From contig CAVRTB010000006.1 in the NCBI GenBank assembly GCA_963724065.1, positions 682,001 to 746,000 on the forward strand: a stretch of DNA of 64,000 bases. The letters run 5' to 3'. A program made the translations under genes and the position numbers. The notes under the pieces are model-generated. The model was not told where the DNA came from, did no database searches, and saw only the letters and a program-made list of their open reading frames with translations. Each line of letters begins with the position of its first letter. Positions within the stretch are counted from its first letter, which is position 1. Source of the DNA: DASRIA01 sp963724065. Its GTDB lineage: Bacteria > Actinomycetota > Thermoleophilia > Solirubrobacterales > JBBDJG01. Below, piece after piece: positions 33,469 to 40,697 of this stretch.

Positions 33469-34716
33469 GTGCCCTCCAAGCGCCAGATATGGGTCGGCGG
33501 CGTGCCCGTCGGCGGCGGCGCGCCGGTCGTCGTGCAGTCGATGACCAAGACCGACACCAGCGACGTCGAGGCGACGCTCGCCCAGATCGCCCGGATGGTC
33601 GATGCCGGCTGCGAGCTCGTGCGGGTCGCCGTGCCGCGCGACAAGGACGTGGTGGCGCTCGAGACGATCGTGAAGCGCTCTCCGGTTCCCGTGATCGCCG
33701 ACATCCACTTCAACCACACGCTCGCGCTCAAAGCGATCGATGCCGGAGCGCACTGCATACGCCTGAACCCAGGGAACATCGGCGGCCGCGACAAGGTCGC
33801 CGAGGTGGCGGCGCGCGCGACGGCCGCGGGCACCCCGATGCGAATCGGGGTCAACTCCGGCTCGCTCCCGAAGCACCTGCACGCGCTCGAGCGCGAGGAC
33901 CCGATCGAGGCGCTCGTGCGGGCCGCGGTCGAGTTCGTCACGATGATGGAGGAGCTCGACTTCGAGAACTTCAAGGTGTCGATCAAGTCGACCAGCGTGC
34001 CGAACACGATCGGCGCGAACCGCCTGCTCGCACAGCGGATCGACTATCCGCTCCATCTCGGCGTGACGGAGTCGGGCACCAAGTGGTCCGGCTCGCTGAA
34101 GTCCGCTGTCGGCCTCGGCACGCTGCTTGCGGAGGGCGTGGGGGACACGATCCGGATCTCGCTCTCGACGTTCAAGGCGGAGGAGGAGGTCAAGGTCGCC
34201 TGGGAGATCCTCAAGGCGCTTCAGCTGCGTGAGCGGGGCCCCGTCCTGATCGCGTGCCCGACCTGCGGGCGACTCCAGTTCGACATGGACACGGTCGTCG
34301 GCGAGATCGAGAAGCGCCTCGAGCGCTACGAGCAGCCGATCGAGGTCGCCGTGCTCGGCTGCGCGGTGAACGGGATCGGCGAAGCCTCGCACGCGGACTT
34401 CGGCATCACAGGGGCAAAGAACGAGGGCATGATCTTCGCGCACGGCAAGCCCCTGCGGAAGGTGCCCCAGGACCGCCTCGTCGAGGAGCTGTTCGCGGAG
34501 ATCGACAAGTCGCTCGCGCGGGGCGGGGTCGAGACCGACGAGCGCAAGGCAGCGGAGGCCGCGGACTGGCTCGAGCGCATCGAGCGCGAGAACGCGGGCG
34601 AGCTGACGCCCGAGCGGATCGCGGCGATGGAGCAGGCGGCGGCCGAGGCGGAGCCGGAGCCGGAGCCCGAGCCCGAGGCCGTCGAGGGCCGCCGCTTCAA
34701 CCGCGCCCGCGCCTGA
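33469..34716 (+). CDS. ispG: 4-hydroxy-3-methylbut-2-enyl diphosphate synthase
   Basis: Radical iron-sulfur enzyme of the MEP pathway converting MEcPP to HMBPP. 415 residues: barrel domain with VQSMTKTDTSDVEATL, VIADIHFNHTLALKA and CIRLNPGNIG; C-terminal Fe-S domain with the Cys ligands in LIACPTCGRLQFD and VLGCAVNGIGEASHAD (usually GPGEA; here GIGEA). The last about 50 residues are an unusual acidic tail with an alternating EPEPEPEPE run and a basic end. GTG 33469 is chosen for the promoter fit and because homology begins a few residues in. Partner of dxr at 24731. Confidence 0.95.
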   Translation: MPSKRQIWVGGVPVGGGAPVVVQSMTKTDTSDVEATLAQIARMVDAGCELVRVAVPRDKDVVALETIVKRSPVPVIADIHFNHTLALKAIDAGAHCIRLNPGNIGGRDKVAEVAARATAAGTPMRIGVNSGSLPKHLHALEREDPIEALVRAAVEFVTMMEELDFENFKVSIKSTSVPNTIGANRLLAQRIDYPLHLGVTESGTKWSGSLKSAVGLGTLLAEGVGDTIRISLSTFKAEEEVKVAWEILKALQLRERGPVLIACPTCGRLQFDMDTVVGEIEKRLERYEQPIEVAVLGCAVNGIGEASHADFGITGAKNEGMIFAHGKPLRKVPQDRLVEELFAEIDKSLARGGVETDERKAAEAADWLERIERENAGELTPERIAAMEQAAAEAEPEPEPEPEAVEGRRFNRARA

Positions 34717-34789
34717 CCCGCGAATCGCGAGCCCGCGGCGGCTCCTGAAGAAGAAGGGCGGGAAGGAGAGCGGGCCGCTGATGGCGCCG

Positions 34790-34876
34790 GCGATATCAGC
34801 GATATCGCGGGTGATATCCATCGTCAAGAGCACATGGGGGTGCGCGGCGGTGCTAGCGCCCCTGATATCGCCCGCG
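34790..34876. repeat. GATATC cluster with nested inverted repeats at a convergent junction
   Basis: Four GATATC sites (34792, 34801, 34813, 34864) within 80 bp of a GC-rich convergent intergenic region between ispG and a glycosidase gene. The first two form GCGATATC-AGC-GATATCGC (34790-34808). CGCGGGTGATATC (34806-34818) also pairs with GATATCGCCCGCG (34864-34876), with one G-U. It could be a bidirectional terminator with alternative folds or a protein-binding site. Confidence 0.5.
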
Positions 34877-34881
34877 GCTCG

Positions 34882-36267
34882 CTAGTCGATCGAAGTCGCG
34901 ACGCGGCTCGTGCCGAGCGCGCGATCGCCGTCATAGGCGCGGTAACGGTAGGCGCCCGCGCGGCGCCCCCGCGTCTCGAAATAACCGGCGTCGTCGGTCT
35001 CGAGCCGCCCGGCGGGCGCCCAGCGCCCGGCGCGGCGTAGCTCCATCGCCACGGTTCGCACGCCCTCGCCGGGGCGCACGCGTCCCCAGATCTTCACGCC
35101 GCGGCCCGCGCGGTGCACCACGATCGGCAGCCGGAACGCCGCCCACGCGGGCTTGCGCCGGCCGTCGGTGAAGCGCACGCCCGTCTGGAACCCCGACCAC
35201 ACGGCCTTCTCGTCGACGCCCTCGCGCGGTGGATCGTCATAGAGCAGGTACTGGGAGTAGCTGCGCAGGCGCGGGTACCGGTAGGAGAGCTCCTCCTTCT
35301 CGTTGACGAGCGCGGCCTGGCGCGCGAGCGTGGTGCTGACGGTCGGGTCCGGTGGGTTGCTCTGGAGCCCGAACTCGGTGTTGTAGATCGGCAGCCCCGC
35401 CGGGATGCGCCCGGCGCGCGCTGCGCGGTCGAGGTAGCGCCCGAGCCGCCTGATCGCCAGGAGGCTCACGATGTCCTTCTTCGCCGGCACGCGCTGCGTG
35501 GGGCCGTAGGGATGGTGCGCGAAGCCGTCGACGTCGAGGCGCCGCAGGCCGTCGCAGGGCCGCCGTACGCACAGCCACCGCTCGATGAACTCGGCAGGTC
35601 CGATCGTGGTGCCGGGCTTGCCGACCGGGGCGGTCTCGCCGACCAGCACTTCGGCATCCGGTGCCGCCGCACGGATCCGCGGCAGCGCGGCGCTCACGAG
35701 CGCGCGGTAGATGCGCGGCGACTCGCGTTGCGGCTTCAGGAACAGCACGTGGTTGGGCTCGTTCCAGATCGAGAAGAGGTCGATGTCGTCCGCGTAGCGC
35801 TTCGCGACCGCCTCCGCATAGTCGCCGAACTCACGCGGGTCGGGCCGCGTGTTGACCGTGGTGCCCGTCACGCGCTCCTTCGCGGCGGTCGCCCAGCGCG
35901 GCGTGTCCGGTGCGAGGTATGCGATCACGCGGAAGCCCATGGCCTTCGCCCGGCGCAGCAGGTCGTCGTAGTTGCCGAAGCCGGGATATGCGCCCGGGTC
36001 CGTGGCGTCGAACGACGGGCGCCGGCGCGCAAGCGGACGCGGGGCCGCCTCGTTCCACTTGATCCCTATCCGCAGCGTGTCCACGCCGAGCGTGCGCAGC
36101 TCGTCGAGCGTGCGCACGCGCTGTGCCACGCCCTCGCGCACGAGCGAGTCGTGGTCCTCGAAGACCGACCACTGCGAGCGCGCCGACGGTTCCGAGGTGT
36201 CGTCGCCGCCGCACGACCCGAGGCCCGCCGCAAGGGCGAGGGCGGCCGCGGCGAGCGCGCGCCTCAC
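34882..36267 (-). CDS. Secreted glycoside hydrolase, clan GH-A (cellulase/GH39-like), paralogue 4, lipoprotein
   Basis: 461 residues, last of four tandem paralogues. The signal VRRALAAAALALAAGLGSC has a Cys lipobox, unlike its three siblings, so this copy is membrane-tethered. The TIM barrel has DTLRIGIKWNEAAP, DLFSIWNEPNHVLFLKP (acid/base Glu) and LPIYNTEFGLQSNPPDPT (nucleophile Glu). FAHHPYGPTQRVP and a C-terminal beta domain (KIWGRVRPGEG) follow. The GTG at 36267 overlaps the stop of paralogue 3 by 4 bp; a longer frame upstream runs into the preceding gene and is not coding. It has fewer Cys/Lys in the mid insertion than its siblings. Substrate unknown. Confidence 0.82.
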   Translation of the reverse strand: MRRALAAAALALAAGLGSCGGDDTSEPSARSQWSVFEDHDSLVREGVAQRVRTLDELRTLGVDTLRIGIKWNEAAPRPLARRRPSFDATDPGAYPGFGNYDDLLRRAKAMGFRVIAYLAPDTPRWATAAKERVTGTTVNTRPDPREFGDYAEAVAKRYADDIDLFSIWNEPNHVLFLKPQRESPRIYRALVSAALPRIRAAAPDAEVLVGETAPVGKPGTTIGPAEFIERWLCVRRPCDGLRRLDVDGFAHHPYGPTQRVPAKKDIVSLLAIRRLGRYLDRAARAGRIPAGLPIYNTEFGLQSNPPDPTVSTTLARQAALVNEKEELSYRYPRLRSYSQYLLYDDPPREGVDEKAVWSGFQTGVRFTDGRRKPAWAAFRLPIVVHRAGRGVKIWGRVRPGEGVRTVAMELRRAGRWAPAGRLETDDAGYFETRGRRAGAYRYRAYDGDRALGTSRVATSID

Positions 36268-37670
36268 GGCCGCGCGGTGCGGCTCGTTCCGAGCAGGTTG
36301 CCCTGCACGTTGTAGGCCTTGAAGCGGTAGCGGCCGGTGACGCGTCGCTTGACGCCGAAGTAACCGAGCGCGTTGGTCCTGATGCGCGGGCCATAGCTGC
36401 CGCCCTTGCGCTGGAGCCGCACGAACCTCGGCCCCGCGCCCGGGCGCACCCGGCCCCACACGTACACGCCGCGCCGCCGCTTCTTGACGACGATCGGGAA
36501 CCGGTACGCGTTGTAGGACGGCTTACGGCGCCCGTCGGCGAAGCGCAGACCGGTCTGGAAGCCGGACCACTTCGCCGAGCGCGACCCCCGTCGCGCCGGG
36601 TCGTCGAAGATCAGGTACTGCGAGTGGCTCTTGAGGCGGGAGTACCGGTAGGCGTACTCCTCCTTCTCGTTGATCAGCGCCGCCTGGCGCGAGAGGCTCG
36701 TGCTGACGGTGCGGTCGGGCGGGTTGCTCTGGAGGCCGAACTCGGTGTTGTAGATCGACAGCCTCTTGCTGAAGCGCCCCGCGCGGCGCGCCCGGTCGAG
36801 GATGCCCCCGAGCCGCCGGATCGCGAGCATGTTGATCACGTCGAGCTTGCGCGGCACGGTCTCGGTCGGGCCGTAAGGGTGGTGCGCGAAGCCCTGCGCC
36901 TTGATCCGCTTGAACTTCTTGCACCCCGAGCCCCTGCTCGTGCGGTTGTAGCGCCGGTTCAGGCACAGCCACTTGCGCAGGAACTCCTTCGGCCCCATCG
37001 CGACCGGCGCGCGGCCGACGGGCGCAAGCTCGCCGACGAAGACGTTCGCGCCAGAGGGCCCGTTGGCGCGGACCAGGGGCAGCGCCGCGTCGACCATCCT
37101 GCGGTACACGCGTGGTGCCTGTGAGGTCGGCTTGAGGAAGTTGCGGTGGTTGGGCTCGTTCCAGATCGTGAAGTAGCGCACCGCCGGCAACCCGGCGAAG
37201 TTGCCGGAGTACCGGCGCGCGACGGCGGTCGCAAAGCGCCCGTACTCGCGCGCGCTCACCTTCCAGTTGGCGGTCGCGGAGCTGCGGCCCTTGCCGCCGG
37301 CGGTCGCCCAGCGCGGCGCGTCGCCGGTGATCGTGACGATCACGCGCATGCCCAGCGCGCGGGCGCGGTTGAGGAGATCGTCGTAGGGGAAGAACCCGGG
37401 GTACGCCGCGGGGTTGGAGGCGTCGAACGCCGGCTTGGTGCGCGCGGAGGGGCGCGGCGCGACCTCGCTCCACTTGACCTCGACGCGCAGCGTGTCGGCG
37501 CCCATGTAGAGGCGCAGCTCGTCGAGCAACTGCTGGCGCTTCGCCGGGGTCGTGCGCACGAGCCCGTTGTGATCCTCGACCACCGACCACATGTTTCTCG
37601 AGGCCGCCGCGGGGGAGGGGAGGAGCAGCGCCGACGCCAGCGCCGCCACGATCAGGCCGCCGAACCGCAC
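36264..37670 (-). CDS. Secreted glycoside hydrolase, clan GH-A, paralogue 3
   Basis: 468 residues. The signal peptide VRFGGLIVAALASALLLPSPAAA is followed by SRNMWSVVEDHNGLV, the shared start of the mature domain. Barrel motifs: DTLRVEVKWSEVAPRP, RYFTIWNEPNHRNFLKP (acid/base), LSIYNTEFGLQSNPPDRT (nucleophile), FAHHPYGPTETVP. A Cys-bounded insertion (WLCLNRRYNRTSRGSGCKKF) and a basic C-terminal beta domain (GVYVWGRVRPGAG) match paralogues 1 and 2. GTG 37670 begins 4 bp after the stop of paralogue 2. Confidence 0.85.
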   Translation of the reverse strand: MRFGGLIVAALASALLLPSPAAASRNMWSVVEDHNGLVRTTPAKRQQLLDELRLYMGADTLRVEVKWSEVAPRPSARTKPAFDASNPAAYPGFFPYDDLLNRARALGMRVIVTITGDAPRWATAGGKGRSSATANWKVSAREYGRFATAVARRYSGNFAGLPAVRYFTIWNEPNHRNFLKPTSQAPRVYRRMVDAALPLVRANGPSGANVFVGELAPVGRAPVAMGPKEFLRKWLCLNRRYNRTSRGSGCKKFKRIKAQGFAHHPYGPTETVPRKLDVINMLAIRRLGGILDRARRAGRFSKRLSIYNTEFGLQSNPPDRTVSTSLSRQAALINEKEEYAYRYSRLKSHSQYLIFDDPARRGSRSAKWSGFQTGLRFADGRRKPSYNAYRFPIVVKKRRRGVYVWGRVRPGAGPRFVRLQRKGGSYGPRIRTNALGYFGVKRRVTGRYRFKAYNVQGNLLGTSRTARP

Positions 37671-37674
37671 GCGC

Positions 37675-39111
37675 CTACCCGGCGATCGGCTTCGCGGTGC
37701 GGCTCGTGCCGAGCAGAACACCGTTCTTGTCATACGCGCGGAAGCGATAGCTGCCCGAGGTGTTGCGGTTCGCGCCGAAGTACCCCAGGGTGTTCGTCTT
37801 CACGCGCGGACCGGCGCTGGCGCCACCCTTCTGCAACTGCACCGACCGCACGCCCGATCCCGGCCGCACGCGTCCCCAGATGCTCACGCCCGGGCCGCGC
37901 GCCTTCACCACGATCGGGAAGCGGTAGGCGTTGTAGGACGCCTTGCGCCGCCCGTCGGAGAACCGCAGGCCGGTCTGGAACCCAGACCACTTGACCGACG
38001 CGCCGCCCGGACGGGGCGGGTCGTCGAGCACTAGGTACTGCGAGTGGCTCTTGAGGCGCGAGTACCGGAACGCGTACTCCTCCTTCTCGTTGATCAGCGC
38101 CGCCTGGCGCGCGAGACTCGTGCTCACGGTGCGGTCGGGCGGATTGCTCTGGAGGCCGAACTCGGTGTTGTAGATCGGCAGCCGCGCCGTGATGCGCCCG
38201 GCCCGCGCGGCCTGGTCGAGGTACTTGCCGAGCTGGCGGATCGCGAGGAGGTTGATCACGTCGCGCTTCTTCGGCACGCGCTCGGTCGGGCCATAGGGGT
38301 GGTGCGCGAAGCCCTGCGCGGCGACCTTCTTGAAGCTCGCGCAGCCCGAGCCGGCCGACGTGCGCTTGAAGCGCTTGTTCAGGCACAGCCACTTGCGCAG
38401 GAACTCGGTCGGCCCCATCGCGCGCGGCGCGCGGCCCACCGGGGCGAGCTCACCGACGAGGATCTTCGCGCCGTCGACCGCGTTCGCGCGCATCAGCGGG
38501 ACCGCCGCATCCACCAGCTTGCGGTAGATCTGCGGCGCCTCGTTCGTCGGCTTGATGAAGTTGCGGTGGTTGGGCTCGTTCCAGATCGAGAAGTAGCGCA
38601 CCGGGGGCAGGTCGGGGAGGTCGCCGGAGTAGCGCTTGACCACAGCCGCCGCGAACTGTGCGTACTCGCTCGCGATCACGCGCCGGTTCGCGGTCTCGAA
38701 GGTCGCGCCGAGTCCGCCCTCGGTCGCCCACCGGGGCGCATCGCCCGTGATCGTGATGATGATCCCGAAGCCCAGGTTGGTCGCGCGGCGCACGAGGTCG
38801 TCGTAGGGGTAGAAGCCCGGGTAGTTGTTCGGGCCGAACGCGTAGGCGAGCGGGTCGGCGGCGTTGAAATCCGGCTTCGTCTTGGAGGCCGGCTCGGGCG
38901 CGACCTCGCTCCACTTCACCTCGATCCGCAGCGTGTCGGCACCGAGCTGGTTGCGGATCTCGTCGAGCGTACGCGCGCGCACGTCATCGCCTGACTTGAC
39001 AAGCGCCGTGTGATCCTCGACCACCGACCACTGCGACTTGGAGGCAACGGCCGAAGAGGGCAGCGCAACGAGAAGCGCAATCGCCAAGAGCACTGGCGCC
39101 TTGATTCTCAC
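37675..39111 (-). CDS. Secreted glycoside hydrolase, clan GH-A, paralogue 2
   Basis: 478 residues. Signal peptide RIKAPVLLAIALLVALPSSAVA, mature start SKSQWSVVEDHTALV. Motifs: DTLRIEVKWSEVAPEP, RYFSIWNEPNHRNFIKP, LPIYNTEFGLQSNPPDRT, FAHHPYGPTERVP, insertion WLCLNKRFKRTSAGSGCASF, terminal domain SIWGRVRPGSG. It has a short extra loop in the barrel (LAYAFGPNNYPGF) absent from its siblings. GTG 39111 overlaps the stop of paralogue 1 by 4 bp. Closest by eye to paralogue 3. Confidence 0.85.
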   Translation of the reverse strand: MRIKAPVLLAIALLVALPSSAVASKSQWSVVEDHTALVKSGDDVRARTLDEIRNQLGADTLRIEVKWSEVAPEPASKTKPDFNAADPLAYAFGPNNYPGFYPYDDLVRRATNLGFGIIITITGDAPRWATEGGLGATFETANRRVIASEYAQFAAAVVKRYSGDLPDLPPVRYFSIWNEPNHRNFIKPTNEAPQIYRKLVDAAVPLMRANAVDGAKILVGELAPVGRAPRAMGPTEFLRKWLCLNKRFKRTSAGSGCASFKKVAAQGFAHHPYGPTERVPKKRDVINLLAIRQLGKYLDQAARAGRITARLPIYNTEFGLQSNPPDRTVSTSLARQAALINEKEEYAFRYSRLKSHSQYLVLDDPPRPGGASVKWSGFQTGLRFSDGRRKASYNAYRFPIVVKARGPGVSIWGRVRPGSGVRSVQLQKGGASAGPRVKTNTLGYFGANRNTSGSYRFRAYDKNGVLLGTSRTAKPIAG

Positions 39112-40556
39112 TTCGCCCTCGCAGACCGACTCGTTCCGATCGGCGCTCCGCCCTGCGTCGCGAACGCGACGAAGCGATAGCGCGCACGCGCGCTGCGCTT
39201 GACGCTGAAGTACCCGGCGGAGTTCGTCTTGATCAGCGCGCCGTCGTTCGTGGAGCCGCGCTGGAGCTGCACGAAACGGCTGCCGCTGCCCGGCCGCACG
39301 CGTCCCCAGATGACGACGCCCTTACGGCGCTTCTTGACCACGATCGGCAGCCGGTAGGCCCCGTACGACGGCTTGAGCGTGCCACCCGAGGTCTTCAGCC
39401 CGGTCTGGAAGCCGGCCCATTTCAGCGCGGAGGAGCCCGCGCGGGCCGGATCGTCGTAGAGGAGGTACTGCGAGTAGCTCTTGATCCGTGAGTAACGGTA
39501 CGAGTACTCCTCCTTCTCGTTCAGCAACTCGGCCTGGCGTGCCGTGGACGTGGAGATGAACGGGTCCGGCGGGTTGGTCTGGAAGCCGAACTCCGTGTTG
39601 TAGATCGGGAGCCCGCGGGTGATGCGCCCGGCGCGGCCGGCCTTGTCGAGCACGGTCGCGAGACGCCGGATCACCGAGATGTTGATGATGTCGCGGCGCG
39701 CCGGGACGGAGCCGGTCGGGCCGTACGGGTGATGGGCGAACCCGTTCGCCTTCACCTTCTTGAACCTGGCGCACCCGGCCTTCCGCGACGCGCCTCCGCG
39801 CAGGCGCTTGAAGCGCTTGTCGAGGCACAGCCAGCCCTGGATGAAGCGCTTGGGGCCGATCACCTTCGTCGCCGTGCCTACGGGCGCGAGCTCACCGACG
39901 AAGACCTGCGTCCCGGGTGCCGCCACCGCGCGCAGCGCGGGCACGCTGCGCTCGACCAGGCGCCGGTAGACGCGCGGCGACTGCGAGCGGGGCTTCAGGA
40001 AGAAGATGTGGTTCGGCTCGTTCCAGATCGAGAAGTACTTGACCGCGGGCAGACCCCCGAAGACGCCGGAGTAGCGGCGCCCGACGGCCCGCGCGAAGTC
40101 CGCGAAATCGTTCGAGTCGACCTTGTAGTTGCCGCCGCGGCCGCCCGCCGTCGCCCAGTTGGGGGCGTCGGGAGCAAGCGTGATCATGATCCGGTAACCC
40201 TTGGCGACCGCCCTGCGCATGAGATCGTCGTAGGGCTCGAACCCCGGATAGGCGGCGGGGTCGGCCGCGTCGAATGCGGGCCGGCTCTTCGCGGTCGGGC
40301 TCGGCGCGACCTCGCTCCACTTGACCTCGATCCGCAGCGTGTCGGCGCCGAGCTGGTTGCGGATCTCGTCGAGTGTCTGCTCACGCAGGCCCGGGCCCGA
40401 GCGGATCAGCGACACGTGGTCCTCGAACATCGACCACTGCGATTTGCTCGCCGCGGCGGAGGATGGCAGCGCAAGGAGCGCCGTGAGGACGAAGGCGGCG
40501 CACGCCACCGCGACGGCGTGGGCACGTGGTCGATTGGTGCGATCGGCGTGGGTCAT
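39108..40556 (-). CDS. Secreted glycoside hydrolase, clan GH-A, paralogue 1 (first of the operon)
   Basis: 482 residues. The signal peptide ends LLALPSSAAA; mature start SKSQWSMFEDHVSLI. Catalytic Glu180 in YFSIWNEPNHIFFLKP and Glu322 in LPIYNTEFGFQTNPPDPF; also DTLRIEVKWSEVAPSP, FAHHPYGPTGSVP, and a Cys-bounded insertion (WLCLDKRFK...AGCARF). The C-terminal about 100 residues (VVIWGRVRPGSGSRF...) form a beta domain, possibly carbohydrate-binding. ATG 40556 has a modest GAAAGG upstream. It heads four coupled genes, so all four are probably made from one mRNA. The substrate is likely a plant or microbial glycan, not identifiable from sequence. Confidence 0.85.
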   Translation of the reverse strand: MTHADRTNRPRAHAVAVACAAFVLTALLALPSSAAASKSQWSMFEDHVSLIRSGPGLREQTLDEIRNQLGADTLRIEVKWSEVAPSPTAKSRPAFDAADPAAYPGFEPYDDLMRRAVAKGYRIMITLAPDAPNWATAGGRGGNYKVDSNDFADFARAVGRRYSGVFGGLPAVKYFSIWNEPNHIFFLKPRSQSPRVYRRLVERSVPALRAVAAPGTQVFVGELAPVGTATKVIGPKRFIQGWLCLDKRFKRLRGGASRKAGCARFKKVKANGFAHHPYGPTGSVPARRDIINISVIRRLATVLDKAGRAGRITRGLPIYNTEFGFQTNPPDPFISTSTARQAELLNEKEEYSYRYSRIKSYSQYLLYDDPARAGSSALKWAGFQTGLKTSGGTLKPSYGAYRLPIVVKKRRKGVVIWGRVRPGSGSRFVQLQRGSTNDGALIKTNSAGYFSVKRSARARYRFVAFATQGGAPIGTSRSARAK

Positions 40557-40658
40557 CGGGCCTTTCGTCGTTTCTTACTCGCTCGTCGAGCAGGCCGCGC
40601 GTTCGTGACCCACTGCTCTAACGCATGGGGGAGTGTCAAGGTTGCGGTCTTTGGGACC

Positions 40659-40687
40659 GGCGCAGCGAGCCCTGCGGATGCTGCGCC
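40659..40687 (-). terminator. Hairpin between GH2 gene and the glycosidase operon
   Basis: Perfect 8-bp arms GGCGCAGC (40659-40666) and GCTGCGCC (40680-40687), 13-nt loop, starting 11 bp after the GH2 stop in the direction of transcription. No T-run follows. It would separate GH2 from the tandem glycosidases. Confidence 0.45.
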
Positions 40688-40697
40688 CACAATGTAG

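Noticed and set aside
33147..34007. 286-codon minus-strand frame into ispG
   Set aside because: The part antisense to ispG is a shadow; only the last 83 codons are kept, as a low-confidence candidate.
40634..40639. TTGACA on the minus strand as -35 box for the glycosidase operon
   Set aside because: Perfect hexamer, but nothing like a -10 box lies 16-18 nt downstream; the nearest candidate (TAGAGC) is only 13 nt away.
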